Below, piece after piece: positions 9,148 to 19,665 of a stretch of 64,000 nucleotides of DNA. Below the pieces are notes generated by a model that saw only the letters and a list, made by a program, of their open reading frames with translations, was not told the DNA's origin and made no database searches. The stretch comes from Tannerellaceae bacterium. Its GTDB lineage: Bacteria > Bacteroidota > Bacteroidia > Bacteroidales > Tannerellaceae. Within the stretch, counting starts at the first letter, position 1. Every line of letters begins with the position of its first letter. Location: NCBI GenBank assembly GCA_031280435.1, contig JAITGS010000046.1:16469-80468 (forward strand), given 5' to 3'. The position numbers and the translations under genes were made by a program.

Positions 9148-10536
9148 ATGGGAAACCCAAAAGCATTCCTCACGATCAACAGAAAAGAAGCCGGCTATCG
9201 CCCCGTCATGGAGCGCATTGAAGATTTCGGCGAAGTGGAACAGACCCTCAATCGCGAAGACCGTATGTTGCAGGCCTCGCGCTGCATGGACTGCGGCGTG
9301 CCTTTCTGCCATTGGGCATGCACCATCGCAAACCGTATGCCCGAATGGCAGGATGCGCTCTACAAAGGGAAGTGGCAAGAGGCCTACGAAATACTGTCGC
9401 AAACGAACAACTTCCCCGAGTTCACAGGCCGGGTGTGCCCCGCGCTATGCGAAAAAAGCTGCGTGCTCAACCTTCATAATACGGCCGTAACTATTCGCGA
9501 GAATGAAGCTGCCGTTGTTGAACAAGCTTTTCTCGAAGGATACATAAAGCCCAATCCGCCCAAGCGACGCACAGGCAAGCATGTGGCCGTCGTCGGTTCG
9601 GGGCCGGCCGGACTTGCGGCTGCCGATATGCTCAACCGCCGCGGACACTCGGTGACGGTGCTTGAGAGAGACGAGCTTCCGGGTGGACTGCTTCGCCTCG
9701 GCATACCGGACTTTAAGCTGAACAAAAAGATAATCGACCGACGCATCTCCTTGCTCAGCGCCGAAGGAATAGTTTTCAGGAATAACACCGAAGCCGGCCG
9801 CGACATGTCGACAGACGAGCTCCTCGAAGCCTTCGACGCCGTTTGCATCTGCACCGGGTCGGGACAGCCGCGCGACCTCAATGTTGAGGGTCGCAAGCTG
9901 AAGGGCGTACATTTCGCCCTCGAACTCCTCAGGCAGCAAAACCGCATAGTGCGCGGAGAAACAATACCCGACGACGAGAAAATCCGGCTGGCCGACAAGA
10001 ACGTTGTCGTCATAGGCGGAGGAGATACGGGTTCGGACTGCGTCGGCACATCGGCTCGCCGTAAGGCTGCCTCCGTCACGCAGATCGAAATCCTGCAAAA
10101 GCCGCCGGCCGAATATAATCCCGACACCCCCTGGCCGCTCTATCCTAACGTGCTCAAGACGTCGAGCTCGCACAAGGAGGGATGCACCCGCCGCTGGTCT
10201 ATCGCCACTCAGCGTTTCGTAGGAGAAGGCGGACAGCTCACGGGCGTGGAGGTCAAAGACCTGCTGACGGGCGAAACGGAAACGATCAAGGCCGACCTGG
10301 TGTTCCTTTCCATGGGCTTTGTGCATCCTGTTCACGAAGGCCTGCTGGACGACCTGGGCCTGGCATACGACGGCCGGGGCAACGTGGCGACAGGCTCATC
10401 GCCTTCGGTAACGTCGGTCGACAAAGTGTTCGTTGCAGGCGACGCCACGCTCGGAGCAAGCCTTGTGGTCAGGGCCATAGAGTCGGGCCGCCGGGCTGCG
10501 GAAGCTATCCACAGCTATCTTGCGGGAACAGTATAA
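9148..10536 (+). CDS. gltD: Glutamate synthase small subunit
   Basis: CMDCGVPFCHWACTIANRMPEW, CPALCEKSCVLNL, two dinucleotide-binding motifs; directly downstream of gltB. Confidence 0.96.
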   Translation: MGNPKAFLTINRKEAGYRPVMERIEDFGEVEQTLNREDRMLQASRCMDCGVPFCHWACTIANRMPEWQDALYKGKWQEAYEILSQTNNFPEFTGRVCPALCEKSCVLNLHNTAVTIRENEAAVVEQAFLEGYIKPNPPKRRTGKHVAVVGSGPAGLAAADMLNRRGHSVTVLERDELPGGLLRLGIPDFKLNKKIIDRRISLLSAEGIVFRNNTEAGRDMSTDELLEAFDAVCICTGSGQPRDLNVEGRKLKGVHFALELLRQQNRIVRGETIPDDEKIRLADKNVVVIGGGDTGSDCVGTSARRKAASVTQIEILQKPPAEYNPDTPWPLYPNVLKTSSSHKEGCTRRWSIATQRFVGEGGQLTGVEVKDLLTGETETIKADLVFLSMGFVHPVHEGLLDDLGLAYDGRGNVATGSSPSVTSVDKVFVAGDATLGASLVVRAIESGRRAAEAIHSYLAGTV

Positions 10537-10554
10537 TCGAATAACTTTCGGCAA

Positions 10555-11676
10555 ATGTATTTCCGCGACGTTGTAGGCCAGGACGAATTGAAGCGTCAGC
10601 TCATCGAAGCTGCCAATCGAGGCTTTGTGCCGCATGCACAGATGTTCGTCGAAAGCGGAGGAGCCGGAGCTTTCCCCATCGCTCTGGCCTACGCACGATA
10701 CCTTAATTGCACGGACCGCAGGCCAACCGACTCCTGCGGCCGCTGCCCCTCCTGCCATAAATACGACGAACTGGCTCATCCCGACCTGTTCTTCGTATTC
10801 CCGATGGCCAAGCGGGAAAGGAAAAAGATGATATGTGATGATTATATGCCGGAATGGCGAGCCTTCCTCAGCATCTCTCCCTATTTCAGTTTCGACGGAT
10901 GGACAAACCACATCGAAGTCGGCAACACCCAGCCAATCATCTATTCGCAGGAAAGCGAAGAGATAACACGCAAACTCAGCTACCGCATTTATGAATCCGA
11001 ATACAGGATACTGCTGATATGGATGCCTGAGAAAATGCACCTCACCTGCGCTAACAAGCTGCTCAAGCTCGTTGAAGAACCTTCGGAGAATACGCTGATT
11101 TTTATGGTGACGGACGAGCCCGACACGATTCTGGGAACTATACTTTCGCGGGTGCAGCGCATCAACGTGCGAGCCATTGCAGCCCCGGAACTTGCCGAGG
11201 CCCTTGTCCGCATCGAGCGCCTCGACCCCGAATCGGCTCGCGACGTCGCCCGAATGGCCGAAGGCAATTATCTGAAGGCAAAAGAGCTGATCAGCGTGAG
11301 CGATGAGCATGCATTCTTTCTCGAACAGTTCCGGGAAATCATGCGCAATGCATGGGCTCGCAACATCAAGGGCATGAAAACGCAGTCGGAAAAGCTTGCG
11401 CAAATCGGCAGGGAGAGGCAAAAAAACTTCCTCGCCTACTGCCAGCGATTGATGCGCGAGAACTTCATTTACCGCTTCAATGCTCCGGAACTTAACTATA
11501 TGAACCGGCAGGAAGCCGACTTTGCCGCCAAATTCTCGCCACACATCTACGAGCATAACGTTCTTGCAATATCCGAGGAATTAACCAAAGCCGAGGTGCA
11601 TATAGCCCAAAACGTGAACGCCAAGATGGTTTTTTTCGACATGGCCCTGCGGATAACAATGCTGATTCGGAAATAG
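10555..11676 (+). CDS. DNA polymerase III subunit delta'-like protein
   Basis: FRDVVGQDELKRQLI, CGRCPSCHKYDELAHPD, LLKLVEEPSENTLIFMVTDEPDTIL. Confidence 0.85.
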   Translation: MYFRDVVGQDELKRQLIEAANRGFVPHAQMFVESGGAGAFPIALAYARYLNCTDRRPTDSCGRCPSCHKYDELAHPDLFFVFPMAKRERKKMICDDYMPEWRAFLSISPYFSFDGWTNHIEVGNTQPIIYSQESEEITRKLSYRIYESEYRILLIWMPEKMHLTCANKLLKLVEEPSENTLIFMVTDEPDTILGTILSRVQRINVRAIAAPELAEALVRIERLDPESARDVARMAEGNYLKAKELISVSDEHAFFLEQFREIMRNAWARNIKGMKTQSEKLAQIGRERQKNFLAYCQRLMRENFIYRFNAPELNYMNRQEADFAAKFSPHIYEHNVLAISEELTKAEVHIAQNVNAKMVFFDMALRITMLIRK

Positions 11677-11788
11677 GCAGCATCATCTCTTCAACCGGCT
11701 TGTACGGAACAATCATTGTGCTGTTGCGGAAAATCGGGTATTTTAGCGGATTAAAATAAGTGAATTTCATATTAAACTAATTGAGATT

Positions 11789-14700
11789 ATGTCGCTCCAC
11801 TCCATCCACAAATACCACGTCGAAGTTGAAAACTTAAAAGACTACGGCGGTACGAGAAAGGAAACTGCCATCCGCAATGCCTTCTACAATCTGCTGAGCG
11901 GCTATGCTCGTAAACGCGGACTGACTATTGTTGCCGAACTCAGCATCAAAACTGCAAGCGGCAAGACTGTGACGCCCGACGGCACCCTGAAAGACAGCCT
12001 GCGGCAGGATTGGGGTTATTGGGAAAGCAAAGATGAAGCCGACAATCTCGACGAAGAAATCCGGAGGAAATTCGCCAAGGGCTACCCGAAAGACAATATC
12101 CTCTTTGAAGACAGCCGCATTGCCGTGTTGATTCAGAACGGCGAAGAAGTGCTGCGCTGCTCTATGAGCGATGTTAACGCTCTCGATCGCCTGCTGACGG
12201 AATTTCTCTCCTTTGAACGTCCCGAAGTTTCTAATTTTCGTCAAGCTATCGAACTGTTTAAGCAGGACATTCCCAAAGTGACAGACTCTCTCCGGAGCAT
12301 GATTATAGAAGCTGAAAGCTCGAATCCCGCTTTTATAACAACTTCTTCCGATTTCCTGACGCTCTGCCGTGAAAGCATCAATCCTAATATCATACGGGAA
12401 GATGTGCATGAAATGATAATACAGCACATCCTGACAGAAGATATTTTCAATACGATCTTCGACGAAACGCAGTTTCACCGCGAGAACAATATCGCCCGCG
12501 AACTCGAATCAGTGATTGCCACATTCTTTACCGGATATTTGCGTCGCGAAACCATGCAGGGAATCAAGCATTACTACGAGGCAATCAAAGCCGCAGCCGC
12601 CACCATTGCCGATCACCACGAGAAACAGAAGTTCCTCAAAGTTGTTTACGAAACCTTTTACAAAAGCTATAACCCCAAGGCCGCCGACCGCTTAGGCGTA
12701 GTTTATACGCCCAACGAAATTGTACGCTTCATGATCGAAAGCACCGATTATCTGCTGCACAAACATTTCAATAAATACCTCGAAGATCCGAACGTTGAAA
12801 TCCTTGACCCGGCTACGGGAACCGGAACTTTTGTTTGCGATATGATTGATTATATCCGCAAGGAGAAGCTCGAATATAAGTATCGCAACGAAATCCACGC
12901 CAACGAAGTCGCCATCCTGCCATACTACATCAGCAACTTAAATATTGAGTACACTTACGCTCAGAAAATGAATCGCTATGCCGAGTTCAACAATCTTTGT
13001 TTTGTGGATACGCTCGACAATATGGGCTTCAATTATAAGGGCAAACAGGGAGCTCTCAATCTTTTCTCCGAAGAAAACAGCCTGCGTATTCAAAAACAGA
13101 ACGAGAAGAAAATTGCTGTTATCATCGGTAATCCGCCTTACAATGCGAACCAGGCTAATGAAAACGACAACAATAAAAATCGCGAATATCCCGAAATCGA
13201 CCGCCGCATAAAAGACACGTTTATCAAATACAGTACGGCGCAGAAAACCAAAGTGTATGACATGTACGCACGCTTTTATCGCTGGGCCTTCGACAGGTTA
13301 GACAGCAATGGTATTGTGGCCTTCGTCACAAACCGCAGCTTTATAGACAGCCGAACATTCGACGGATTCCGCAAAACCGTTCAACAGGAATTTGATGCGA
13401 TATATATTATTGATACTCGAAGCGATGTTCGCGCCAACCCTAAAATCGCCGGCACAACGCACAATGTTTTCGGCATACAAACCGGCGTTGCAATCATGTT
13501 CTTGATAAAAAAGCAAGATAGAGAAAACGTGACCTGTAAAATGCATTATATCGCCCTTGACGATTTCCAGCGCAAAGAGCAAAAGCTGCAATGGCTTGCC
13601 GAAAACCAGATCAGAAAGCTTCCGTTTGAAATCATTCGCCCTGATAAATACAATAACTGGATAAATATTCCGGCCAATGATTTTGATAGCCTGTTGCTAT
13701 TGAACAGTAAAAATGCGAAACTGGGACGTGGAAATGAGACGTTGTTTGAGTTGTTTTCGACCGGGATTGTCTCGGCAAGAGATGCATGGGTATTTGATTT
13801 GTCGGAAGACAACCTCACACGAAAAATCAAGTATTTCATTGAACGCTATCAAGAGCAACTAAAATCGGGAGAAACAGCCGATGCATTATTGGACTACACC
13901 ATAAAATGGAGCGCCACATTAAAGTCAAATCTCAAAAGGAAAAGCAATTTGAGATTTGACAGGAAAGTCATTGTTGCTTGTTTGTATCGTCCTTATCATA
14001 TGATGCGTTATTATTCGGAAAAGAAATTATCCGACAGGCTTACGTCAAATCATACAACCATATTCGGGAAGAATTTTAATAAAGAAAACAGGGTTATCGC
14101 TTATTCGGGAATAAGCTGTTCAAAACCCTTTCAAGCATTAGCGATAAATACAATTTCAAGTTTGGATTTCCTTGAGAAAACCCAATGCCTACCCCTCTAC
14201 CGCTACGACAACAACGGCAACCGTATCGACAACATCACCGACTGGGGATTGCATCAATTTGCGGCGCATTACGAAACCGAAACTATCACCAAACACGACA
14301 TCTTTCACTACGTCTATGCCGTTCTTCACAATCCTGCCTACCGCAAAAAATACGAGCTGAATCTGAAACGCGAATTTCCGCGCATCCCTTTCTACGACGA
14401 TTTTTATAAATGGGCAAAATGGGGCGAACGGTTGATGGACTTGCATATCAATTACGAAAACGTAACGCCATATCCATTACAAGCAATAGAAGCCGCCGGC
14501 AAAACGATTAATCCGCAAGCCGTATTAAAAGCCGACAAGGGAGCCGGCGTCATAATGGTAGATGAAAATACCGAACTGCGCGGCATACCCGCCGAAGCAT
14601 GGAACTACCGGCTCGGCAACCGCAGCGCTTTGGAGTGGATTCTCGACCAGTATCAGGAGAGAAGTCCCAAAGACCCTATCATTGCCGAACAGTTCAACAC

Positions 14701-14806
14701 CTATCGTTTTGCCGATTACAAAGAACAAGTCATTGATTTATTGCAGCGGGTTTGCACCGTCAGCGTAGAAACCATAAGGATTGTCGGAGAAATGGAGGAT
14801 TGCTGA
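11789..14806 (+). CDS. Type ISP/IIG-like single-chain restriction-modification enzyme (N6-adenine methylase core)
   Basis: LDPATGTGTFVCDMI (motif I), VIIGNPPYNANQ (motif IV), N-terminal PDG...YWESKD (PD-(D/E)xK-like), long C-terminal region as in target recognition domains. Confidence 0.85.
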   Translation: MSLHSIHKYHVEVENLKDYGGTRKETAIRNAFYNLLSGYARKRGLTIVAELSIKTASGKTVTPDGTLKDSLRQDWGYWESKDEADNLDEEIRRKFAKGYPKDNILFEDSRIAVLIQNGEEVLRCSMSDVNALDRLLTEFLSFERPEVSNFRQAIELFKQDIPKVTDSLRSMIIEAESSNPAFITTSSDFLTLCRESINPNIIREDVHEMIIQHILTEDIFNTIFDETQFHRENNIARELESVIATFFTGYLRRETMQGIKHYYEAIKAAAATIADHHEKQKFLKVVYETFYKSYNPKAADRLGVVYTPNEIVRFMIESTDYLLHKHFNKYLEDPNVEILDPATGTGTFVCDMIDYIRKEKLEYKYRNEIHANEVAILPYYISNLNIEYTYAQKMNRYAEFNNLCFVDTLDNMGFNYKGKQGALNLFSEENSLRIQKQNEKKIAVIIGNPPYNANQANENDNNKNREYPEIDRRIKDTFIKYSTAQKTKVYDMYARFYRWAFDRLDSNGIVAFVTNRSFIDSRTFDGFRKTVQQEFDAIYIIDTRSDVRANPKIAGTTHNVFGIQTGVAIMFLIKKQDRENVTCKMHYIALDDFQRKEQKLQWLAENQIRKLPFEIIRPDKYNNWINIPANDFDSLLLLNSKNAKLGRGNETLFELFSTGIVSARDAWVFDLSEDNLTRKIKYFIERYQEQLKSGETADALLDYTIKWSATLKSNLKRKSNLRFDRKVIVACLYRPYHMMRYYSEKKLSDRLTSNHTTIFGKNFNKENRVIAYSGISCSKPFQALAINTISSLDFLEKTQCLPLYRYDNNGNRIDNITDWGLHQFAAHYETETITKHDIFHYVYAVLHNPAYRKKYELNLKREFPRIPFYDDFYKWAKWGERLMDLHINYENVTPYPLQAIEAAGKTINPQAVLKADKGAGVIMVDENTELRGIPAEAWNYRLGNRSALEWILDQYQERSPKDPIIAEQFNTYRFADYKEQVIDLLQRVCTVSVETIRIVGEMEDC

Positions 14807-14848
14807 AGCGAGAAATCCCTTCGTGACTTAAAGCTACCATTTCAGCTT

Positions 14849-14920
14849 CGTGCGAACGTATTCGCAAGCGACCTCCATCGTAGAGGTTTCGTGCGAACGT
14901 ATTCGCGAGAAACTGAAATC
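14849..14920. repeat. Two-unit, 41-bp-spaced dyad element
   Basis: CGTGCGAACGTATTCGC at about 14850 and 14891, spaced exactly 41 bp; each holds GCGAA-CGTA-TTCGC; outer TTTCAG/CTGAAA inverted. Confidence 0.8.
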
Positions 14921-15139
14921 ATTTTGGTCGGCCGGAGAAAATCGCAAGGGGATGCAAAAAGTGTATAGCCTTGGCCGGCGAGGCCTTTTGTGCCGGGAAG
15001 GGGGATTGGGGGCATTACAGGGACTTCTCGTAACTTTGTCGCATCGGTTTGATTAGCCCGGCATTGCAGATGATACATCTTCACAGGCAATGGCCGGGGA
15101 AACTGAAGATAATTATTAAAGCAAAATACAGTAGGCGAA

Positions 15140-15973
15140 ATGAAAACAATTGAGACTTTATACAGGGAGTGGCAAGAGCTGCAACCGCTGCCTGCCGATA
15201 GCCGGCAACGTTTGGAACAGAAGTTCATGCTGGACTTTAACTATAATTCCAATCATCTGGAGGGAAACGTGCTGACCTACGGGCAGACAATGTTGTTACT
15301 GATCTTCGGAAAAACTTCCGGCGATGCCAACATGCGTGATTACGAAGAGATGAAGGCGCACAACGCAGGTCTGGAATTGGTGAAGCGTGAGGCCGTGGAC
15401 AGGGAGCGTCCGCTTTCGGAAGCTTTTATCCGCAATCTCAATCGAGTGATTCTTGTTGAAGATTTTTATAAGACGCAACAGCTTGGCGATGTCGTAAGCC
15501 GTTACGAAGTAAAAGTTGGAGTGTATAAAACCCGCCCCAACTCTGTCGTTACAGTAACCGGTGAAATTTTCAACTATGCATCTCCGGAGGAAACGCCGGC
15601 ATTAATGGCCGACCTGCTGCGATGGTATAATGAGGAGGAGGCAAAGGGCGAGCTCACTCCAATCCGGCTTGCCGGCCTGTTGCATTATCGCTACATCCGT
15701 ATTCACCCCTTTGAGGACGGCAACGGCCGTATTGCGCGATTGTTAGTGAATTATGTGTTGCTGCGCCATGGCTATCCGATGCTTATAGTGCCGACTGAAG
15801 AGAAGAGTCTGTACCTTGACGCTCTCAACAAATGTGACGCTGAGGTGGGTTTGATTCCTTCGGATGGCGCTAATGCCACGCTTGAGCAGGTCGAGCCTTT
15901 TCTGGGTTACATCGAGGAACTTGCCGGGCGCGCATTGGAACTTGGACTTAAGGCCGGACGGGGAGATATATAG
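15140..15973 (+). CDS. Fic family protein
   Basis: HPFEDGNGRIARLLVNYVLL Fic motif; N-terminal SNHLEGN fits the (S/T)xxxE(G/N) inhibitory helix. Confidence 0.92.
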   Translation: MKTIETLYREWQELQPLPADSRQRLEQKFMLDFNYNSNHLEGNVLTYGQTMLLLIFGKTSGDANMRDYEEMKAHNAGLELVKREAVDRERPLSEAFIRNLNRVILVEDFYKTQQLGDVVSRYEVKVGVYKTRPNSVVTVTGEIFNYASPEETPALMADLLRWYNEEEAKGELTPIRLAGLLHYRYIRIHPFEDGNGRIARLLVNYVLLRHGYPMLIVPTEEKSLYLDALNKCDAEVGLIPSDGANATLEQVEPFLGYIEELAGRALELGLKAGRGDI

Positions 15974-16229
15974 GGCCTGCTGTTAAATTCACAATTCATT
16001 ATTAACCAGCACATCACATGGGCGTTTTTTATAATAAGTGCAAGGAAATATGATAAAGACACTCAAAAACCATGCACTTGAAAATTGAGCAATTCCATTG
16101 CCACGAATTTTTCTTTCAAAAATCTATTTTTAAGGACTGTTTTCTCGAAAAAAGACACAGAATGATCCGTTTGGCAACCAAATCTCACAACAAATAAATG
16201 CTGTTGAATTTAACAGCAAGCCCTATATA
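15967..16229. mobile_element. MITE-like element with about 26-bp terminal inverted repeats
   Basis: Left TATATAGGGCCTGCTGTTAAATTCACA (15967-15993), right TGTTGAATTTAACAGCAAGCCCTATATA (16202-16229): near-perfect inverted pair around about 208 bp of non-coding, AT-rich DNA. Confidence 0.75.
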
Positions 16230-16274
16230 AATGAAGGCAGGCGATAATATCTCCGAAAGGAATAAAGCTGCAAA

Positions 16275-17132
16275 CTAAGCCTTCCCCTTCAACTGAAATA
16301 CGGTTTGCAGACCTACGGATGCTGCAATCAGCGCCAAGCCTGCGTATGCCGCGGGGCCGAGCTCACGGCTTTCGCCGAATATCAGCATGGCGAGGATGAT
16401 GCTGTACACTGGCTCAAGATTGTAGCTGAGGTTGAGGGTGAAGGCCGAAATCTTTTTCAACACATCTATCTGGAGAAGATACAATCCCACCGTACACACG
16501 AGCGAGAAGACGAGCAGGTAGGCCCAGTCCGCCCCGACGGGGAGCAGGGAGGGCGAGGGGAAAAAGTACAGGTAGCCGGGCAGCATGAGGCTTATGCAAA
16601 GGAAGCCGCCTATCATCTCGTACATCACTATGGTGCGCACCGGATGCTCGCCGCCCACGGCCTTGTTGGCTATCGAAAAGAGGGCCGCCGGCAGTGCGGA
16701 TAAAATGCCGAGGAGGATGCCGAGGCGATACCTGAGGTCGAAATGGAAGATGAGGCAGATGCCGGCCACGGCTATCAGCCCGAACATAACTTCGCGAAGG
16801 GCTATGCGCCGACGGTTGAGCAGAGGCTCAAGGATGGCGGTGAAAAATCCTGTCATCGAGAAGGCTGCCACGCTTATGGATACATTGGCGGCTTTGATGC
16901 TTCCGAAGAAAAACACCCAATGCATGGCGAGCAGGGCTCCGACGCCCATTATCCGAATTGCCTGCCGCATAGGAATGTGCTTGGTTTGGGCAAGCAGCAG
17001 CAGGGCGGGCAGGGCAAACATGATGCGATACCAAACGAGCAGGCCTTCGTTGAGCGTGATGAGCTTGCCGAGTATGCCTGTGAATCCGGCCAGGAGTATG
17101 GAAAGATGCAGCTTCAGGAAGGTGTTGCGCAT
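16275..17132 (-). CDS. DMT/EamA family transporter
   Basis: Ten-TM-like protein starting MRNTFLKLHLSILLAGFTGILGKLI; start moved to 17132 from the longer ORF. Confidence 0.88.
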   Translation of the reverse strand: MRNTFLKLHLSILLAGFTGILGKLITLNEGLLVWYRIMFALPALLLLAQTKHIPMRQAIRIMGVGALLAMHWVFFFGSIKAANVSISVAAFSMTGFFTAILEPLLNRRRIALREVMFGLIAVAGICLIFHFDLRYRLGILLGILSALPAALFSIANKAVGGEHPVRTIVMYEMIGGFLCISLMLPGYLYFFPSPSLLPVGADWAYLLVFSLVCTVGLYLLQIDVLKKISAFTLNLSYNLEPVYSIILAMLIFGESRELGPAAYAGLALIAASVGLQTVFQLKGKA

Positions 17133-17152
17133 GGGCTCGGAGGCAGCGGGGC

Positions 17153-18817
17153 TCAATGCGTGAATGATCCGCCGCCCAGAAACTCGCGCAAGAGGGATGT
17201 GCCGGGCAGCTCGAAGTCGGAAATATGGTTGAAGTATCTGAGGAACCTGATCAGCCGGCGGGCCTCGACGTTCTCCTTTTCGTCTTCCCGCACTTCGGCC
17301 AGGATGGGGTCGGCATAGCGCCGAAGGGCGGCGAGTTCGTATAGCATGGCGCTGTTGAACATGGCGTCGGCGGTTTCCTGGTAGGGATAAATCCATTTGT
17401 CTTCGCCCTTGCGAACGCTTGGCCAGCGGGCAATGGTTTGTACGGGCGAATAGTTGCGGCAGCGATAGTCGCGAACGATGCGGCGCAGCAATCGGTTGTC
17501 GGCCGTTGGAATCCAGTTGTGATTGTCGAGCGAGATGCTTGTGAGGGCTGAAACGTAAACGCGGAACTTATGCCGGTCGGCTATATGGCCGGTGAGTTCG
17601 GGGTTGAGGGCGTGTATGCCTTCGATGATGAGCAGGGAGCCTGCGCTGAGGCGTAGCCTGCGGTTTTTATATACCCTCCGTCCGGTTGTGAAGTCGTAGC
17701 TTGGGAGGGAGATTTCCTCGCCGGCCAGGAGTTTGTTGAGATCGCTGTTGAAATAGTCGAGGTCGAGGGCATAGAGCGATTCGTAGTCATAGTCGCCTGA
17801 TTCGTCGCGCGGGGTATCGGTTCGTTCCACGAAGTAATCGTCGAGCGAGATGGCGAAGGGCTGATGGAAGTTGGTCATGAGTTGGATGCCGAGCCTCTGG
17901 GCGAAGGTGGTTTTGCCCGATGATGATGGGCCGGAGATGAGGACTATGCGAAGACCATCGGCATATCGCCCGGCGATTTGGTCGGCAATGCGTGCTATTT
18001 GTTTTTCTTGCATGGCTTCCGCCACGAGTATCATCTCGCGGCTTCGTCCTTCGGATATGGCTTTGTTGAGGTCGCCTGTGTTTTCAAGTCCGAGAGCTCG
18101 CAGCAGTAGCAGGCTTTCCTTATATATCTCATACATCTTGTCTTGCCTGACGACGGGCTCGAGCTCGCTTGGGCAATCGCGCCTCGGTATGCGCAGGAGC
18201 AGTCCGTCGAAATAGGGAATGAGGTCGAAGGTTGTGATATATCCGGTGGAAGGCGTGAGGCATCCGTAAAAGAAGTTGATGTAGCCGTCGAGCTCGTAGT
18301 AGGAGGTGTAGATTCGTCCGGCAGTTTCGGCCAGCCTCACCTTGTCGTACATGCCGAGGCTGCGAAACTTCTCGACGGCCTCCTCTGTGCGAACGGTGTG
18401 GAGCACGAAAGGCATGTCGGCCGCTACGATTTCCCGCATCCTGTTGCGTATGCGCTCGATAACGGCCGCATCGACGGGCCCCTTGCCTATAACGCAATAG
18501 TATCCCTTTGAAATGGGATGCTCAATGTACAGAGTAGCTTCGGGAAGCAGGTCGTGCACGGCCTTCGAGAGGATATGGCAAAGCGAGCGTACGTAAACCC
18601 TCTGCCCGGCCGTATCGCAATAGTCAACAAATTCTACGTCTTTGGGCTGATAGCAGCGGTAGGTTAAACTCCGGGCATTGTTATTGACGAGGCCGAGCAA
18701 GGGCCTGTTTGCAAGCGGCTCTCCCACCGCCGCATAGATCTCCGGCAGCGAGGCTCCGGCTTCTACCTCTATGAAGGATGATGTGTTGCGACAATAAATC
18801 CGGATTGTTTCTTTCAT
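17153..18817 (-). CDS. Nucleoside (uridine) kinase with N-terminal TGS/ThrRS-like region
   Basis: P-loop ISGPSSSGKTTFAQRL, SLDDYFVERTDTPRDESGDYDYESLYALD. Confidence 0.9.
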   Translation of the reverse strand: MKETIRIYCRNTSSFIEVEAGASLPEIYAAVGEPLANRPLLGLVNNNARSLTYRCYQPKDVEFVDYCDTAGQRVYVRSLCHILSKAVHDLLPEATLYIEHPISKGYYCVIGKGPVDAAVIERIRNRMREIVAADMPFVLHTVRTEEAVEKFRSLGMYDKVRLAETAGRIYTSYYELDGYINFFYGCLTPSTGYITTFDLIPYFDGLLLRIPRRDCPSELEPVVRQDKMYEIYKESLLLLRALGLENTGDLNKAISEGRSREMILVAEAMQEKQIARIADQIAGRYADGLRIVLISGPSSSGKTTFAQRLGIQLMTNFHQPFAISLDDYFVERTDTPRDESGDYDYESLYALDLDYFNSDLNKLLAGEEISLPSYDFTTGRRVYKNRRLRLSAGSLLIIEGIHALNPELTGHIADRHKFRVYVSALTSISLDNHNWIPTADNRLLRRIVRDYRCRNYSPVQTIARWPSVRKGEDKWIYPYQETADAMFNSAMLYELAALRRYADPILAEVREDEKENVEARRLIRFLRYFNHISDFELPGTSLLREFLGGGSFTH

Positions 18818-19665
18818 AAGGTCTTGAGATACTCGGCCGACCGTCTTACGCAGTCCTCCGGATCGGCCGGCCTGTCGTGCTCAACTATGAAGTGCTTCAC
18901 GCCGGCAACAGAGTTGAGCTTGAATATGGAGGGGAAATTGATGATGCCGTCGCCAACGCAGGCAAAGCTGCGCTCGGCGGTTTTGTCCATATCCTTAACG
19001 TGGAAAACCGGATAGCGGCCGGGATATTTGCGGATGTAATCTTCGGCCGAGCTGTTGCCTTTCGCAATCCAGTAGAGGTCGAGCTCTATGTTTACATATT
19101 CGGGGTCGAGAGCCGGCAGCAGAACGTCGAAGGGCAGCTGTCCCTCGGTCAATTTAAATTCGATGTCGTGATTGTGGTAGATGAGGCTGAGGCCCTCGCG
19201 CTTGCAAATCTCGCCTCCGCGATTAAGATTGTCGGCCACGCGCTTCCAGTCGTCGAGCGATTTGTTTTTGCCGTCGTCCGTCCAAGGCCAGTAGCATGCG
19301 ATGTACTTCTTGCCCAAGGCCTGGCAGAGCGCAATGTCCTTTCCGAGCTGATCGCCTCCAATCAAAGCCGCCATGCCTGTCGACCCGATCAGCGGGTTGA
19401 GTCCGAGCTCAGCGAGGAAGGCTCGCAGCTCGGCCGGCTCCATGTCGAACGAGCCTCCGAATTCCAGTTCCCTGTATCCCCATTCGGCAATTTTGCGCAA
19501 AGCCGCACGCGGATTAGCCTTCAACCATTCCCCGCCCGTATTCCCTGTGATTATCCCAAAGGAAGGCAAAGAGTCTGTTGTCATTGTAAATGCATTTAAT
19601 GAGTTTGTTGCAATAGCGGCACATGAAATCATGCCCGCCGATTTAATAAAAGTCCTTCTTTTCAT
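18814..19665 (-). CDS. Sugar phosphate isomerase/epimerase (xylose isomerase-like TIM barrel), exported
   Basis: MKRRTFIKSAGMI Tat-like signal; FHVKDMDKT, IVEHDRPADPEDCVRRSAEYLK. Confidence 0.88.
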   Translation of the reverse strand: MKRRTFIKSAGMISCAAIATNSLNAFTMTTDSLPSFGIITGNTGGEWLKANPRAALRKIAEWGYRELEFGGSFDMEPAELRAFLAELGLNPLIGSTGMAALIGGDQLGKDIALCQALGKKYIACYWPWTDDGKNKSLDDWKRVADNLNRGGEICKREGLSLIYHNHDIEFKLTEGQLPFDVLLPALDPEYVNIELDLYWIAKGNSSAEDYIRKYPGRYPVFHVKDMDKTAERSFACVGDGIINFPSIFKLNSVAGVKHFIVEHDRPADPEDCVRRSAEYLKTL

